Under the pieces are notes generated by a model that saw only the letters and a program-made list of their open reading frames with translations, was not told the DNA's origin and searched no databases. The position numbers were made by a program, and so were the translations under genes. Positions 35,997-49,464 of a DNA stretch of 64,000 bases are shown in pieces. The DNA is taken from NCBI GenBank assembly GCA_950295325.1, contig OX485805.1:9238501-9302500 (forward strand), given 5' to 3'. Origin of the DNA: Polytrichum commune (Eukaryota; Streptophyta; Polytrichopsida; Polytrichales; Polytrichaceae). The number at the start of each line of letters is the position of its first letter. Within the stretch, counting starts at the first letter, position 1.

Positions 35997-36550
35997 GCAA
36001 TCTTCCAGAGGTCAAAAAAACGGAATGAAGTTATGTTCTCAGTGTTTCCAGGATGAAGATGACATGTGGAAATCATGTGTACCGTGGTTTGGTGAGCTCT
36101 GGCTTGTGAATGGGAAGGGATTCGGGCATCCAGTGGCTTAAGGTTTGGTGTTTTGGTTCAGGTTTTGTAGCAATCTTCGAGGGGTTGAGAAACGGAATGA
36201 GTTCAAGTTTGCAGTGCTTTCAGGATGAAAAACTTCTGGAAAACATGTGGAAAACACATGTGAAATCATGTGTGCCGTGGTTTGGTGAGCTCTGGTATGT
36301 GAAAGGGGAAGGGATTCAGGCATCTAGTAGTGTATCCTTTGAGTTTTAAGTCAGCTGGAGAAGAGCATCAGAAATCTCGGAGAGGTTGAGGAATGTATAA
36401 TCTCAGTGTTTTCAAAATGGGAGCATGTGGAAATCATGTGGAATTCATTTATGCCGTGGTTTGGTGAGGTCTGGTTTGTGAAAGGGAAGGGATTCGGGCA
36501 TGCAGTGGTATAGGGTTTGTGTTTTGGTTGGGGTGTGGAGCATAAGGTCG
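35996..36550. repeat. Triplicated ~185-bp repeat upstream of COP1
   Basis: Three diverged copies begin near 35997, 36169 and 36360. Each carries 'gccgtggtttggtgag(c/g)tctgg', 'gtgaa.gggaagggattc(g/a)ggcat' and a 'catgtggaaatcatgtg' block. The last copy ends about 340 bp before the COP1 start codon, so the array may lie within its promoter or leader. Confidence 0.75.
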
Positions 36551-36885
36551 CCATGTCGGGGAGTTCTCTGAGAGGGCATGGTATGCATTGAGCAGGGCGA
36601 GATTGGTTCTGTATTGGAAGACATGGCCGGAGATATGGAGGCCATCATCTTTGCTCCATTGAGGATATGTATGTGGTGGGAGATGCATGGGATCGTTATA
36701 GGTAGGTAGGTTGCTTGAGAGGCTCTTTGTTGAGCAAGGTGCACATGCGGAGTGCTTTGGCAGAGGAACTGGCCACCCATGGGGATATAATTGGCTCTTT
36801 TTGTAGCATGAATTCTACATAGCTCTTACTGGCTCTTGTGTAGAATGAAGCTGTAACGGGATCAGGTGGAGTGAAGAGCTAAACC

Positions 36886-39800
36886 ATGGAGGGAGCCCCG
36901 GGCAGGGAGGGGTCAGGAGGACCTCAGGTGCCATCTGTAGTAGCAGCGGTGAAACAGGAGCCTCGAGCACCAGAGCATGCATTTGAGGTTGGCATGTCGG
37001 GCAAGGTGGCTGTGGACAAGGATTTCCTATGTCCCATTTGTATACAGACCATGAAGGACGCTTTCTTGACTGCCTGTGGGCACAGCTTTTGCTACATGTG
37101 TATAATGACGCATCTGAGCAACAAGAGCAATTGCCCCTGCTGCGGATTGTACCTCACGAACAACCAGCTGTTCCCCAATTTCCTCCTCCAGAAGGTAAGA
37201 TCCAGATAAAGAGACCAATTAAAACTTTTTGCTATATGTAGTCCATACAAAAACATATGTGTGATGCTGATGAGAACGGGACATTTAAATTGGAGCTGCT
37301 TTGGTGCCTGTGAGCAAAATGTGTGACTGTTTGAAGCTTTTTGACATTGGCTGAATTACTATCCTCCTATTCTCAATTGGGCTAGCGTTAAGCGCAAAAT
37401 TGTACACATTGCTGCATGAGAGCCAAAATCAGAAGAATTTGTAACGATGAGAACTGGGAATTTGAATTTTAGCTGCTCTGTTGCCTGTGAGCAATGTGTC
37501 ACTGGGTTGAAGCCTTTCACATCTGCTGATTTACCATCATGGATTTCTTAAATGGGCCCATTTGAATCCTTTTGGCTCTCATGCATCAATGTGCATTGAT
37601 TTCTTGATTTCTCAATTCCAATATTGTGCACATTGATGCATCAGAGCCAAAAGTGAAGAATTTTAACCAGCTGTCTGGAATCAAGAAACCGAGTACTGGT
37701 GTCAGTATGTTTGTCATAGCTGTGTATCTTGAAGGTAATTGTAGCAGTTGCTACGATGTGATTGACGGCCATAATTCAGGGCTCGCTTCGGACATCTTGG
37801 GATAGGTTTGACCTAGATTGAACTACTTCCATCTGGTGATTTCTGGATGGTCTCTCTGGATTCAGCCCTGCACTGACAAATATGGTGATGATGATGATAC
37901 CACCTGTGTCCCCCATATAAAAAAGAAATGAATAAAATAATTCCACAAAAAGTTCATGACCTGGATGAAGTTGTGAAGCTGTATTGTTTACTGATATTTC
38001 AGCGTTGGAATGCATCGTGTAGCTTTTGAAGAAGGCGTCAACGTCACAGTTAGTAAGCAATGCGTCCCCTTCAGAGCATTTACGAATTGCCCTTCAAGAG
38101 GTATATTATTTTTGGAGCCTTTGGAGGCCCCTTGCTATGGATTGTCTTGATTAGATTGTACTAGTCTTGTGCCTTGCCCAGGGAGTTGCAAAGCTGTATT
38201 TTGAAGCCTCTTATGTCAAGTAGGTATGAGTCCCAATCGGCCTTCTCGATCATTGATAGTCACCAGATTGTTTTCTTTGTTGTGCAAATCATACTTCCAT
38301 GAGTACTCACTTGCTATCTCCTCAGTGCTGTTGCCATTGCCAAGGTTATGTTGCAAACAAGAGTTTGTTTTGTTGTCTGGATACAAACTCTGAGGATTTT
38401 GTCCTCTCATTGTTCTGGAGTTTCCAGCTTGGTGGTTTGTATGTAATATTCTGACTTCTTTTGGCTGTCCGTCGGTAAATTGCTTTTCCGACAATTGACT
38501 TTACATCATATGTGACTAAAATGTCAGAGGATCAGGTCACTTACTGTTTAGCACTACCTGAAATCTTGCCATATTTGTTTACTGGAAACTGCACTGGTGT
38601 ATTGCAAAATTAGTTTCCTAAATCTCCAAATGTGAAATTCTTAGTATTGCAATACCTTGTTGGATTCTTAGTATTGGTAAGCTAAGATATGCATTTACAG
38701 CAGGTAAAATGCCTATCATGGGTGTTACTAAATGTATTGTGGATCCAGGGTATAGAGCTTCCTGTCAAGGAGCTGGACTCGCTTATGCATTTATTATCGG
38801 AGAAGAAGCATAAGGTTGAACAAGAAGAAGCTGAGACTAATATGGAGATCCTGTTAGAATTTTTGACCCGGTCTCGGCAACAAAAACAAGAAGAGCTCAA
38901 TCAGGTGAGGAGAATGCAGATAGTAAGGATCTGGTGGAAATTATAAGGGCTTTCGTGTAATGCATACCTGGTGGATCTGTTTGTTAACAACTTATCAAGC
39001 TTGTTACGGGATGATCAATTGCTAGTTGCATTAAACTACCACCAGTCCATTGGTCCACTATCTTGTCACCACTAGTCCATTTTAAAAGGCGTATATACTG
39101 GGAATTCCAGCCCTAGTATCAGGAGTCCACACAAGTCTTATCTTTTACAATCTTGTGCAGACTACATTGGTATGAGTTCCTTGATTTTGCTCATATCAAG
39201 TGGAATCTGCTTTTGATCAGCTGCAAGGGGACCTACAGTTCCTCAAGGAGGACATTCATGCTGTGGAGAAACAACAATCAGAAATGTTGAATGTTAAAGA
39301 GAAGTATGCAATGAAGATTCGCATGCTAGGGGGTGGTCCATCTTCAAGGCTTGATATGTTAGCTGCAGGTGAGAACAGAACTAAAGTGGGTGCTACTTCT
39401 CAGACCCGAGGCAGTCGGGGAGGTGCATCAGCACCAGCTAGTTTAGCCCCATCTCATCCTCTACGGCAGGGAGAGTTTAGAGGACAAGGCACTACTTTCA
39501 GTAATTTTGATAAAGAGATGCTGGGGGACCGTGCACAACCAAGCAACTGTCAGTGTCCTTCACAAAGTGCACAACCTTCACTGGCAGGGTTGACTGTGGC
39601 GAAGAAACGTCGTGTGTTGCAAGAGGTACAATATCTTGATGTTTGGCCTGTGAGATTCCCTTCATAGGAACATGTCTGTGGGTTGTTTTGCTGTTAAAAG
39701 TTAGTTCCAGAAAATTCTTTGCATTATCTATACAACATTTATAGGTTAGGAAGAATTGCCTCTCTGGACAGTAACTCCTAAATTTCATAAAGAACAACTC

Positions 39801-42800
39801 GACTGGAAGTGGCTGCCAAATTCACTGTGATGAAGGTAGAGCTAGTGGGTGACTTGAATCCTTTTAATCGCTGAAGACAGCCTTTGTTCTAGATTATTCT
39901 TGCATGGTTCAGTAGATGCTGTCAGTATTTGCTAGGAACAGTTAACAGGGGTTGATTGTTCCAAGTCCCTTTTTTCTGGTAGGATTGCCATTACAATTTG
40001 CTTAAATTACTCTGACTAATCCAATAAAATTGACTGATACCATATTTTACATGGATGGAACATGTCATAATCTTCATTGTATAAAAAATTCCTTATGTGT
40101 GGTAGATCTCTGTGAATTTGTTGGCCAATCACAGTTTGACGACCTGCAAGAAGCCTACCTGCAAAGGAGGAGGAGAGTTGCACAAAGACAGCGCCAAAAA
40201 CAGAAAGTACATGAGACAATAGTAGAAAAGGATGAAGAGGTCAATTCTGCTGGATCTGATCGATATTGTTCTGGTCTTAATGACTTCCATTCTGTTCTCA
40301 CAGCCTTTACACGCTACAGGTATACTATTGTTGTGCTCTAATGATATGGGGAATGTACAATTTGAGACTGACCTGTTACAGACTCTTGTGCCTTCCAACA
40401 TGTGCTTAGTGAAGGAACATATATAAATTGGATATGGGAGATTGTTTAGATATTATTGTTGTTTAGATGCTCATGAATTTCAGGTAAGGTATTGTGCATT
40501 TAGAGATTTGCCATTTATTCACTAAATTGCTCCTCATATGTTGACCTTGTCTTTGATTTTCCAGTCGACTACGCATAATTGCAGAGTTGCGGTGTGGAGA
40601 TTTGTTTCATACTTCTAACATTGTTTCGAGGTGAAACAATCTTACCTTTCATGATTTAGTTGCTTACACAATAAGTTTTTGCTGCTGTATGTTGTGTACA
40701 ACTATATTAAGCTGAAAATGGTCAAGAATGTCTACGTTGTGTTTATGGAGAATGTCAGTTTGCAGACCACGTTCACAAAAGGGTTTCAACAGAATCTTCA
40801 CTGCTAAGAAAATGATATCCTACTGATTGGCACAGATCTCTGCAGCCAAAAGGCAACAGACAAACCTACTAGAACTTGGCTCAAGTACATATATGTCTTT
40901 GACAATTATGTCGTGAAAATGTCTTAAGTCGCATATGTTGGAATTCTCCATGCAGCATTGAGTTTGATCGGGATGATGAGCTGTTTGCAACAGCTGGTGT
41001 TTCAAGACGGATCAAAGTATTTGAATTTGCAACGGTACGAATAGTCCTTTTAGGAGTTGACTGTACAGCGTGCTCATTCTTGAATTATTTTTGCTAGGTT
41101 ATTGAGATTTGAGATCTTTGACTTGAAAAAAAAAAATGTATAGGTGAGTGACACTTACGAACTGTTGCCCAGCTAGAAGAATATTAGTGATATGCTTGCA
41201 GCTGAAGGCGTGACCTGTTGGAGGCCCATAGATATGTCAATGGGAACTGGTCTCGAGAGAAGCTTTTAGCTTGAGGGTCTTTTTGGAGATCAATGAGGCA
41301 CAAAATATACCCTGGTTATCTTGTGTCATGGGCTTGAACCTGTAGCATGGTGGCTTATAGTTTTTGGTTTCTTGTCATTGCACACAGGTGGTCAATGAGT
41401 TGGCTGATGTTCACTGTCCAGTTGTTGAGATGTCAACAAGATCAAAGCTGAGTTGCCTTAGTTGGAACAAATACATCAAAGCCCATATTGCCAGTAGTGA
41501 TTATGAGGGCATCATTACAGTCTGGGATGTGAACCAACGTCAGGTTTGTAGACTTGGCCTCCCTATGCGCAAGCATTTGCAAGTAGTATGAAGGTGGAGT
41601 ACCAAGTGATTTATGGACGACTTATTTGTAAGGTGTTTATTTGAGTGACTTCATTCTCCTTGTGGATTTTGTGTTATGTGTTTGGGGCTATTACCCATTG
41701 GTCCATCCCAACATTTTCATCTGCAATAATGGTGATCTGCACTATATCTGACCGAACACTGTATGCAGAGTGTTATGGAGTACGAGGAACATGAAAAGCG
41801 GGCTTGGAGTGTGGATTTCTCAAGAACAGATCCAACTATGTTGGTCTCAGGGAGTGATGATGGCAAGGTGTGTACTCTTCTTCTTTCTCTTGATGTCCCA
41901 ATCATCCTCCATTAACTGTGATAATATTTAGTATCTCTTTGATGGTGAACATTGCAGTCAAGAGCCAAAGGTATCAGCTGAGCAATATAATAATCTGTTG
42001 ATGCCACATGCCTGTCTTTGGACCCTAGATGCAGAGTTTCAAAAGCTGATTCAACCTTGTGAGCAGATTCGTGTTTAGCTGTTGGGAGGGGGTGACAACT
42101 TGTGTAACTGTTCAAGTTTCGGATCAGTCCAACCTCGTCATGACAGTATTAGATAAGTTGAGGTTTATCAATCAGTATACTACTGGTCTACATAAACTCT
42201 CTTTTGATTCTAAAAACCAAAAGAGTCCTGATGTTGATCATTGTTGGTTCTTGGTTTATTATCAAATCAGAGGATTGACTTTCCTGTGGTGCAGGTTAAA
42301 GTGTGGTGTACAAGGCAAGAATCCAGTGCTCTCAATATTGATATGAAGGCTAATATTTGTTGTGTGAAATACAACCCAGGATCGAGCAACTACATTGCAG
42401 TAAGTTCTGATATTCTGCTGTACTCTAAGTTCTCCACTGAAGGAACATGTCTGATTGGCTGGGGTGTTGCTTTCCTTTGTCCTTATTTAAATCATCCTGT
42501 TGAGCATTATTTTGAATTTGTGCTCTACTAAGCTCCAAATTTTGGCAGGTCGGTTCTGCTGATCATCACATACACTACTTTGATTTGCGTCATCCTGATC
42601 TGCCACTGTATGTGTTCAATGGGCACAAGAAAGCTGTATCCTATGTGAAGTTCTTGTCACCAAATGAACTGGCTTCTGCATCAACAGATAGCACTCTCCG
42701 GCTCTGGGATGTGAAAGAAAATCGTGCGGTATGTTCTGAATGTCTTGCAGTTTCTCTGGATTGGAGTAAAAGTGCAGAAATGGAATGCTTCTATGTGGTC

Positions 42801-44014
42801 TACATTCATGCATCAACTTGTGGTGCTGAAGGTCTCATAGGGTATAGACTCTGGTTATACATAGTTATATCGATTCTGGACATCCATAGGGTATTCACTT
42901 TGGATATGCTCAAAAAAGTAATATATTAGGCTATTACCTCACTTTGTCTCAAGGATGAAGTGATTTGACTTGGGCACAATGTGAGTGCAGATGAGAACAT
43001 TGAAAGGTCATACAAACGAGAAGAATTTCGTCGGGCTTACTGTCAACAGTGAATATATAGCCTGCGGCAGTGAAACAAATGAGGTTTTTGTTTATCACAA
43101 GGTTGGTTTATTCCTTCCTGCCTCTTCCGAATGTCAGCATTTGATGCTCAGGTCTTCACATTGTTGTCTTGTTGAAATTGATGGTATCTTGTTGACGGCT
43201 TCACCTTGGCGAGGTGGGCTGATGACCTTGCTATATATAAAATTGTAATGAAAAAAATAATGCAGACTTGGGCTAACCTGGTCAATTTTTCTGTTCAATC
43301 CAATGTCATCATGGCATATTTCTATTCTCCATTTGTTTTGATGAAGTATCGAATGAAGTTATCTGCAAACCCCCCAAAGAGGGACCGAACTAGGAGTTTG
43401 GTGTCTCTTTGAGGGACATGGGACATTTCTATCCAGAGTGAGCTTAATCAACACCAAACTCTTGTGTCGGAGCCTAAGTTTGAAAGTTGGGGTAAAACTC
43501 CTTGGACCTCCTCTTTCAATCCAAAAACTGAGAAAACTTGAGGATCTAAAATAAGGTATGCCCATGAATCGGCCTATGCAAGCCTAGCTTGGCCCACCGA
43601 TCTTAGTATTACAAGCTAGAAAAGTCAGTTTTTTATAGCCTGGCCCCACTCTTTTAGCATACTAACTTAAACCTCAAGAAAACTTAGGTGACTTTATGCA
43701 TAAGCTCTCAAAGTCACCTTTTAGCCAACTCACCTGGAGTTTGACCCAAGGACTTTATGGATGATTATTCTAATGTGTTGTAAATTTTCAATATGTTTGT
43801 TGCCGTTGTGGTTGATACTGACAGCTTTTTGGGGAAACATGTACAGGCTATGTCAAAGCCAGCCTCATCTCACAGGTTTGGGTCACCCGACCCTGAAGAA
43901 AGTGATGACGAAACATCTCATTTCATAAGTGCCGTCTGTTGGAAGAGCGAGAGCCCAACCATGCTTGCGGCCAACTCACAAGGCACAATCAAAGTACTGG
44001 TGCTTGCTCCTTAA
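36886..44014 (+). CDS. COP1: E3 ubiquitin ligase COP1
   Basis: COP1 is the RING/WD40 ligase that, with SPA proteins, marks light-signalling factors such as HY5 for degradation in the nucleus. Coding exons: 36886-37194, 38023-38100, 38749-38904, 39221-39625, 40135-40319, 40565-40630, 40956-41034, 41388-41543, 41769-41867, 42295-42399, 42549-42728, 42991-43101, 43847-44014. They total 2,097 nt (698 aa), all GT-AG; Arabidopsis COP1 also has 13 exons and about 675 aa. The C3HC4 RING is at residues 49-86 (CPIC...CGHSFC..C...CPCC). A coiled coil follows at about 130-220. A bipartite basic signal lies at about 310-330 (KKRR...RRRR), and a seven-blade WD40 propeller fills about 370-690. The loop between coiled coil and NLS is Ser/Gly-rich and poorly conserved. 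The start lies in aaaccatgg, a strong context. The last intron (43102-43846) carries repeat DNA. Confidence 0.97.
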
Positions 44015-44039
44015 TAAACCTTTCTTCACGCCCAAGTTT

Positions 44040-46900
44040 GTGAAGTAAATATGGGTTTTTCAGCATGGAGGTATTGTCCGAGGTGTACTCTACTATTATA
44101 TTTACATCCTGCTCGAGTTCCAAGAGTGTTCCATTTTATCTGATCTCCTTAGTTTTTTTCTCCACATCATGATGTGGCCAAACGACAAACTATCCTGTGA
44201 GCATTCTCTGGTCATATGCCACTGGGCCTGGTAGATTCTCCCATGCTTTACCTTAAACAAAAGGTTTTTTTCTAGGGTTGAATATTACTGTGGTGTGACC
44301 GCTAGCATGTAAGATCTCATTTGGGTTGTGTGGCCATCTGCTAAGGTGCCTGCCATTTTTCATTTCAATTTTGAAAAAGGGGGCCATTGATGGAATCAAC
44401 CCAAATTTATTTTTTGATGGACGTGACGACGATGATCTGGTGGATGCGAAAAAAGGAGTTGGCACCACTGGGGAGCTGTGAGAGGCCCAACCATTCTGCT
44501 CACATGTTGAAGAAGCTGCCATGTGATGAACGTTGGATTTGGTGCCTGAGCCAAAAATGCATGTTCTGTAACGAAGCTGGCATCAAGAACAGTATTTGTA
44601 CAACATGTGGGGAAGTTGTGAAGTTTAGTAGTTGAACAATTGGAGTGAGCACGATTCACTATTTGTTGGATTTATGGCAGTCACATATTGAAAGCTGATT
44701 TTTAAAAAAATTCTCCAGTTCCTTTTTTGCTCCTTCTTTTATAATGGTTATTTTTGTTATCGTTGTGCATCATCTATGGCTCCAGGGCTGGGAGCATGGC
44801 CTGGCCTTTCACAGCCCGGGCGGCCCTTGGAGGACATGGGCCGAAACAGTAAAAAATTAAAATCTGAATACGACAGCATAACTTTGCAGTGATAACACAT
44901 ATTTTACCGTTTGGTACAACGCATGCAATGTGTCCACTGTGTTGGGGTAAACAAAAGCTTATCTTGAGTGTAGCATGGATTTAGTTGTACGTTACTGCCG
45001 CCTAGCTAGTTGCCCAACTTCGTAAGATGTTGTATGCAGCTGAAGTGGCCCATTTTTGGGCCATGTGCCCAGGCTTTTTAGTATTTTGTACCTTCAAGTA
45101 ATTGCAGTCTGTGTTTTAATTGCATTCTATACCCTGTGTGGTGGCCTTGCCTTGGCAGTAGCCGCTTTTGAGCTTTTCTCTACAGTCGCATGTCCGGTTT
45201 CCTTGCCTTCCCAGCAGTTAAAAACAGCTGTGGGCAACAAAACTGGGCCATGTGCCCAACCCATTTGTGAGGTCGCTGAATTTGCAGCTTTGTATAAGTA
45301 GGTGGATTCTGTGAACTCCTTTTGGTCTTTGAGTAGTTTTGTTTCAAGATGTGAGAATTATATCTTCCTCTAGTAACTTACTCTACAGTCCATTGTAATC
45401 AATGCTTTTGTTTTGTCTCTATTGTCTTATCAAACTTGATGCCCATAACCTTGTCAAGATTAAATATTAGACAACTTGAGGTAGATTTTTTTTTAAATAC
45501 AATTTACTCAACAATTCTGCTTCTGAACATTAGGGCCTCAAGTCCCCTGAATGGAACAAATATTATAATAAGAAATATTTGCATAAAGGGGATGTGGCTC
45601 AGCTTTGTGGACAACTTCAAGTGAATCAGATTATGCAATATATAAATTATGGTGCAGTGGCTTGGTAAACCTTCAAAATGAGTTAACAGCCTTCCTAAAT
45701 AGCTCATATTTTTGCTGGTCAGATTCAGTGTAAGCATTCAGAATACTTCTAGCCCACACTAAAAAGGGCAAAGACTGCCCAAACATATATGCATAATTGC
45801 AGGTTTTTCCTGAAAGTATTCAAAGGTTTTTCTGTAAACATCAAAGGCAATTATTGAATGTATTTTAATTGCATTCTGTAAACATCAAAAAACGGTTTGA
45901 GTTTGAGCTTTGTAGTGGCATCAAAGCTTTCACAAGCTAATAAATCACAAAATTCTCCATTCTCCCTTGGAGGGTGTCAGAAAACCAACAGTACTGACTA
46001 AGCTCAAAAGACTTGGTGTAGAACAAATTTTGAAAGCTAACCCCAAGCAATTGGTGGTCTATTTTAGATTCAATACCTTGTGTGCAGCCTACACTTTTTG
46101 CCTCCCTGCTGGCTGTAGCAGGCATTCTATTTCATCTTTAGTAAGTTCCACATAGATTCCAATTTATCCCAGCAAATGCAAGAATGAAACATGGCAAAAG
46201 GTGGGGGAGCAACTAAGTACATGTACACATTCAAAAGCATTTTAATTGTGTATCAACCAATAGATTTCGTCTCCACGGAAAATTGCCCTTGCACAACAAC
46301 TCTAGTTCAAAAACTAACAAGAAAAATGGAAGGCAAGCCTGGCTTCAAAATTGGTCAGATACATTAAGGAAGCAAAGGCATCACAGGAAACTCTAGCACT
46401 AGGCTCATATCCTAAACTGGAACAATATACAAGTGCAACATGACATCCTGCTACCTTCCCAATTTCTTTCCAAATTTTAGAAATGCACCTTACAAAATCC
46501 ATGAATACTTTGGGGGGAAAGTGGGTTAACCTCTCCAAACTTTATATTTCACTCTCGCATAAAAACTGACTCATACTCCATGCCTCAAAACAGTGACCAC
46601 TGAAAAATTCTATGGGAAGTCATTTACAGAGGTTCCAGCTAGAACTTGTCTTATGAGAAACATATCTGGCAGCGTCCTACTCTATTGGCCAGATCCACTG
46701 GTTAATAAAATCTTAACATGATTGCACCTTCTATCCCTGCAAAACCGCATTTACAGATGACTCATTCTATCTCAATCCTCCTTGTGCACTGCTTCCAATA
46801 GACTTGGGAGCAGCATCCACACATGAGTTTTGGATGCATACAACCAAAGTATTGAGTATCTTGTAATTGTGAATTGTTGAGTTAAGCAACAGAAGAGAGA
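44040..46900. other. COP1-AE7 convergent intergenic region
   Basis: COP1 (+) and AE7 (-) converge on this stretch, so both 3' UTRs must lie at its ends. I find no splice-supported exon. A short frame at 44387-44635 happens to contain two CxxC pairs but has no homology I can name. Confidence 0.4.
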
Positions 46901-46927
46901 TATACATTCTCGAAACATTGATGGAGT

Positions 46928-49059
46928 TCACTGTTCAGTAGAGACCAAGCATTTCTCCACAAGGTCAACAAGGTTTGGGTTTTCAAAAGCAGCCGCCACC
47001 CTCTCCTTGTCATTCAACTGCTTGTTAACTGCACCCAGAAAGCAAATCCTTAATGTAAAGAGGCATTAAAAAGGGACTCTTAAATAATAGACTATCCCCA
47101 CAGAAACCAAATTTAATTACACTGATAGAGTTCCCTTTTGACTCATATCATATGGGACTTTTCCTCTGGATTTGGTCCCATATGATTTGTCATTGGTTGT
47201 TTTGCATACAATATCAATAAATTCTATTTACTTGTGGTGCATGCTTGGAAGTAGTTATTGAATGTGAATGAAAAGCAACATATTTCATGAGGTTCATTGA
47301 GGGCCAAACTCATTTTAGCACCTCTTGGCAAACCAAAATGAGTTAATGAACCGATATAGGATGTTCTTTGCTCAAATCTCCACATAACCTCCAAGCATGC
47401 ACCAAATACTCACCAAACATGGTAGGTAATCTGTGCAAAACAACCAACTCTAAAACCAAAAGTCATGTTGAAATAGAGGAAAATTCCATTGCAAAATTTG
47501 ATTTACATCCATCGCTTGTAGTGAATGAGCGGGAGCTTACTTGCAGCTTCAGTGGAATGTGAGCCTGGTGCAAGGTATATGTCCACCTGAGAAATGCATG
47601 GCATTGTAAGTTACTTCAATCACAGGGAATCAGTAGAGTGATTCTTCTCACTCAATGGGACTGTAAGTTGGGAGTTGGTCCCCAATGATTTTCCATTGGT
47701 TGTTATGCATGAAAAATCAATAATTTCTTTCCACTTGTGGCGCATGCTCGGAGGTAGTGTGTGAACTTCAAGGAAGAGCAACCTATTTCGCTTCATTTGA
47801 GGACAGTACTCAGTTTAGCACCTCTTCGCATGCCGAAATAGTTTGACCCTCAATAAGCCAATATAGAATGTTTGTTCAAACCTCTACACTACCATCTCCA
47901 AGCATGCACCAAAATCTTCCCAATATTGGCAGGTGTTGTATGCAAAACAACCAACTCCTGACCAAAAGTCATGGTGAGTTAGAGGATAACTCTTATGAGA
48001 AATAAGGGGATTATAAAAACAAGAGGAAAGTTAGAATCAAAAACCTTGAAGCGAGGCGGTAGAGCTCTCAAGAGCTTTAACCGCAATGAGAGCCCAATAA
48101 TTGTAGCCATGCTGCAGTGCTGTACTGTGGGTGTGAATGTGATCCTGTTCAAGCACCGATTTGTATAAGCACCCATTCATAAATTTAAAGAGCAGCAGAC
48201 ATTGAGATAGCCCTCGACAAAACCATGTACTTAGCAAATCTAGGTCAGTGTAGGAGAACTAAATGTCAACTAGCCTTCCATAATTATAGAAAAGGATGTG
48301 ATATGAGACCCTGTAATGCAATCACCCTCAATACAACATCAATAATATATTGATAGCAATTGAACAGAAATAAAATAAAAAGGCATAGCCTGAATCCACG
48401 ATCTTAAAGCTTTCACAGATTCCATTGGAAGAAGTGATAGCCCAGTTCAAGATTACTCAAGTTCAGGAGGTGGAACTTTGGAGGTTGAACCATTCTTAAA
48501 TAAAACCCTAGTAACATGATGCTCAAATTCTTCAAATTCCTTCCACTTACTTGACATAGCTTTTTGTATCGTCCACCAAGATGGAATCCTCAGTCACAAC
48601 ATTGAGCTGCTCCAGTGAATACGGATGCTCGGGATCGGTGATGTCTCTCACATGATGTGCAAAACTCGTGTCAAGGATTTTTACAGTAATTCTTTAACAT
48701 TCCTTGACTATAAAACCTGCATTAGCCTCAACCTGGACATGCCTCTACACTTTACTACAGATTTTACCACCATACTCTCTCCCTCCCCTTTTCATATTCA
48801 AAAAGGAGAAGAAGACTCCTGTCATTCCACAAGGAGGGAGTACTTTACTTCTGTGTGAATTCGCATACATACATTACCTCATACACTCATACACACATAC
48901 ACACACTCATCACATAACCTTATGTCAATCCATAACCACATAGCACTCATACATACATGCACTCATCACATAACCTTATTTGATCACGAAATTTGCACTA
49001 AGGAGTCAGGGCTCGGAGTGCAATTCAACAACGGAGAGCACATGTGCGAAAACAAAAAT

Positions 49060-49118
<59 letters not shown>

Positions 49119-49335
49119 ATTGGGCTATACTATGAGCTCCCTCATCTACCGCACGACAATGACAACAAAAAGGGACGGAAACCCATTTTTTTCTCACAAC
49201 GAAAGGGAGGATATCAAAAATTTCTTGCGCATCAATGACATCGGCGACCGCGTCGTTGTAATCGGGCTGCGATCGAGGCGGCCGCTCCTTCCTTTCGTGC
49301 ACTACCGGATTCGCGTTGATCAACGCAGGCGCCAT
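46928..49335 (-). CDS. AE7: AE7/CIAO2B-type cytosolic Fe-S assembly protein (MIP18 family)
   Basis: This protein belongs to the CIA targeting complex, which passes Fe-S clusters to cytosolic and nuclear apoproteins such as DNA polymerases and helicases. Coding exons (minus strand): 49335-49215, 48656-48551, 48144-48045, 47586-47541, 47028-46928. They total 474 nt (157 aa), the same length as I recall for Arabidopsis AE7. Landmarks: [35 protein letters not shown] with the conserved Cys at residue 86, LAPGSH, and [19 protein letters not shown] near the C terminus. Introns 2-4 are GT-AG. Intron 1 (49214-48657) reads as AT-AC: it begins atatcctcc and ends gcac, with a U12-like branch word tccttgac about 12 nt upstream of the acceptor. 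Only this splice restores the conserved EIFDHVRDI. Exon 4 is only 46 nt and is flanked by two related fold-back repeats. Confidence 0.93.
47160..47485. mobile_element. Fold-back MITE in AE7 intron 4
   Basis: The ends carry 'ttggttgttttgcat' and its inverse 'gcaaaacaaccaa'. Internal landmarks are 'tgtggtgcatgcttgg', 'tagcacctctt' and 'ctccaagcatgcacc'. It matches 47660-47985 along its length. Confidence 0.6.
47660..47985. mobile_element. Fold-back MITE in AE7 intron 3
   Basis: A direct-orientation relative of 47160-47485 with the same inverted ends ('attggttgttatgcat' and 'atgcaaaacaaccaa') and the same internal order, about 80% similar by eye. The two copies flank the 46-nt exon 4 of the AE7 gene. 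Confidence 0.6.
49074..49116. repeat. (GA)n microsatellite in AE7 intron 1
   Basis: An uninterrupted run of about 21 GA dinucleotides lies about 100 bp inside the AT-AC intron of the AE7 gene. The open frame reading Arg-Glu repeats across it is an artefact. Confidence 0.95.
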
Positions 49336-49464
49336 CTCTCCTTCGTTCGTTCGTTCGCCCGTTCCTTCTTTCTTCGTATCTTCTCCTCGTGATCTCGGCC
49401 AACACCTGAGAAGCAGAAACATCAACAAAGGAAGCTTGCACACCGTAGGAAACAGAGTTTCCTT

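Noticed and set aside
44387-44635. Short plus frame with two CxxC pairs resembling a zinc ribbon
   Set aside because: It lies in the COP1 downstream region, has no splice or start support and no recognisable family. Two CxxC pairs can occur by chance.
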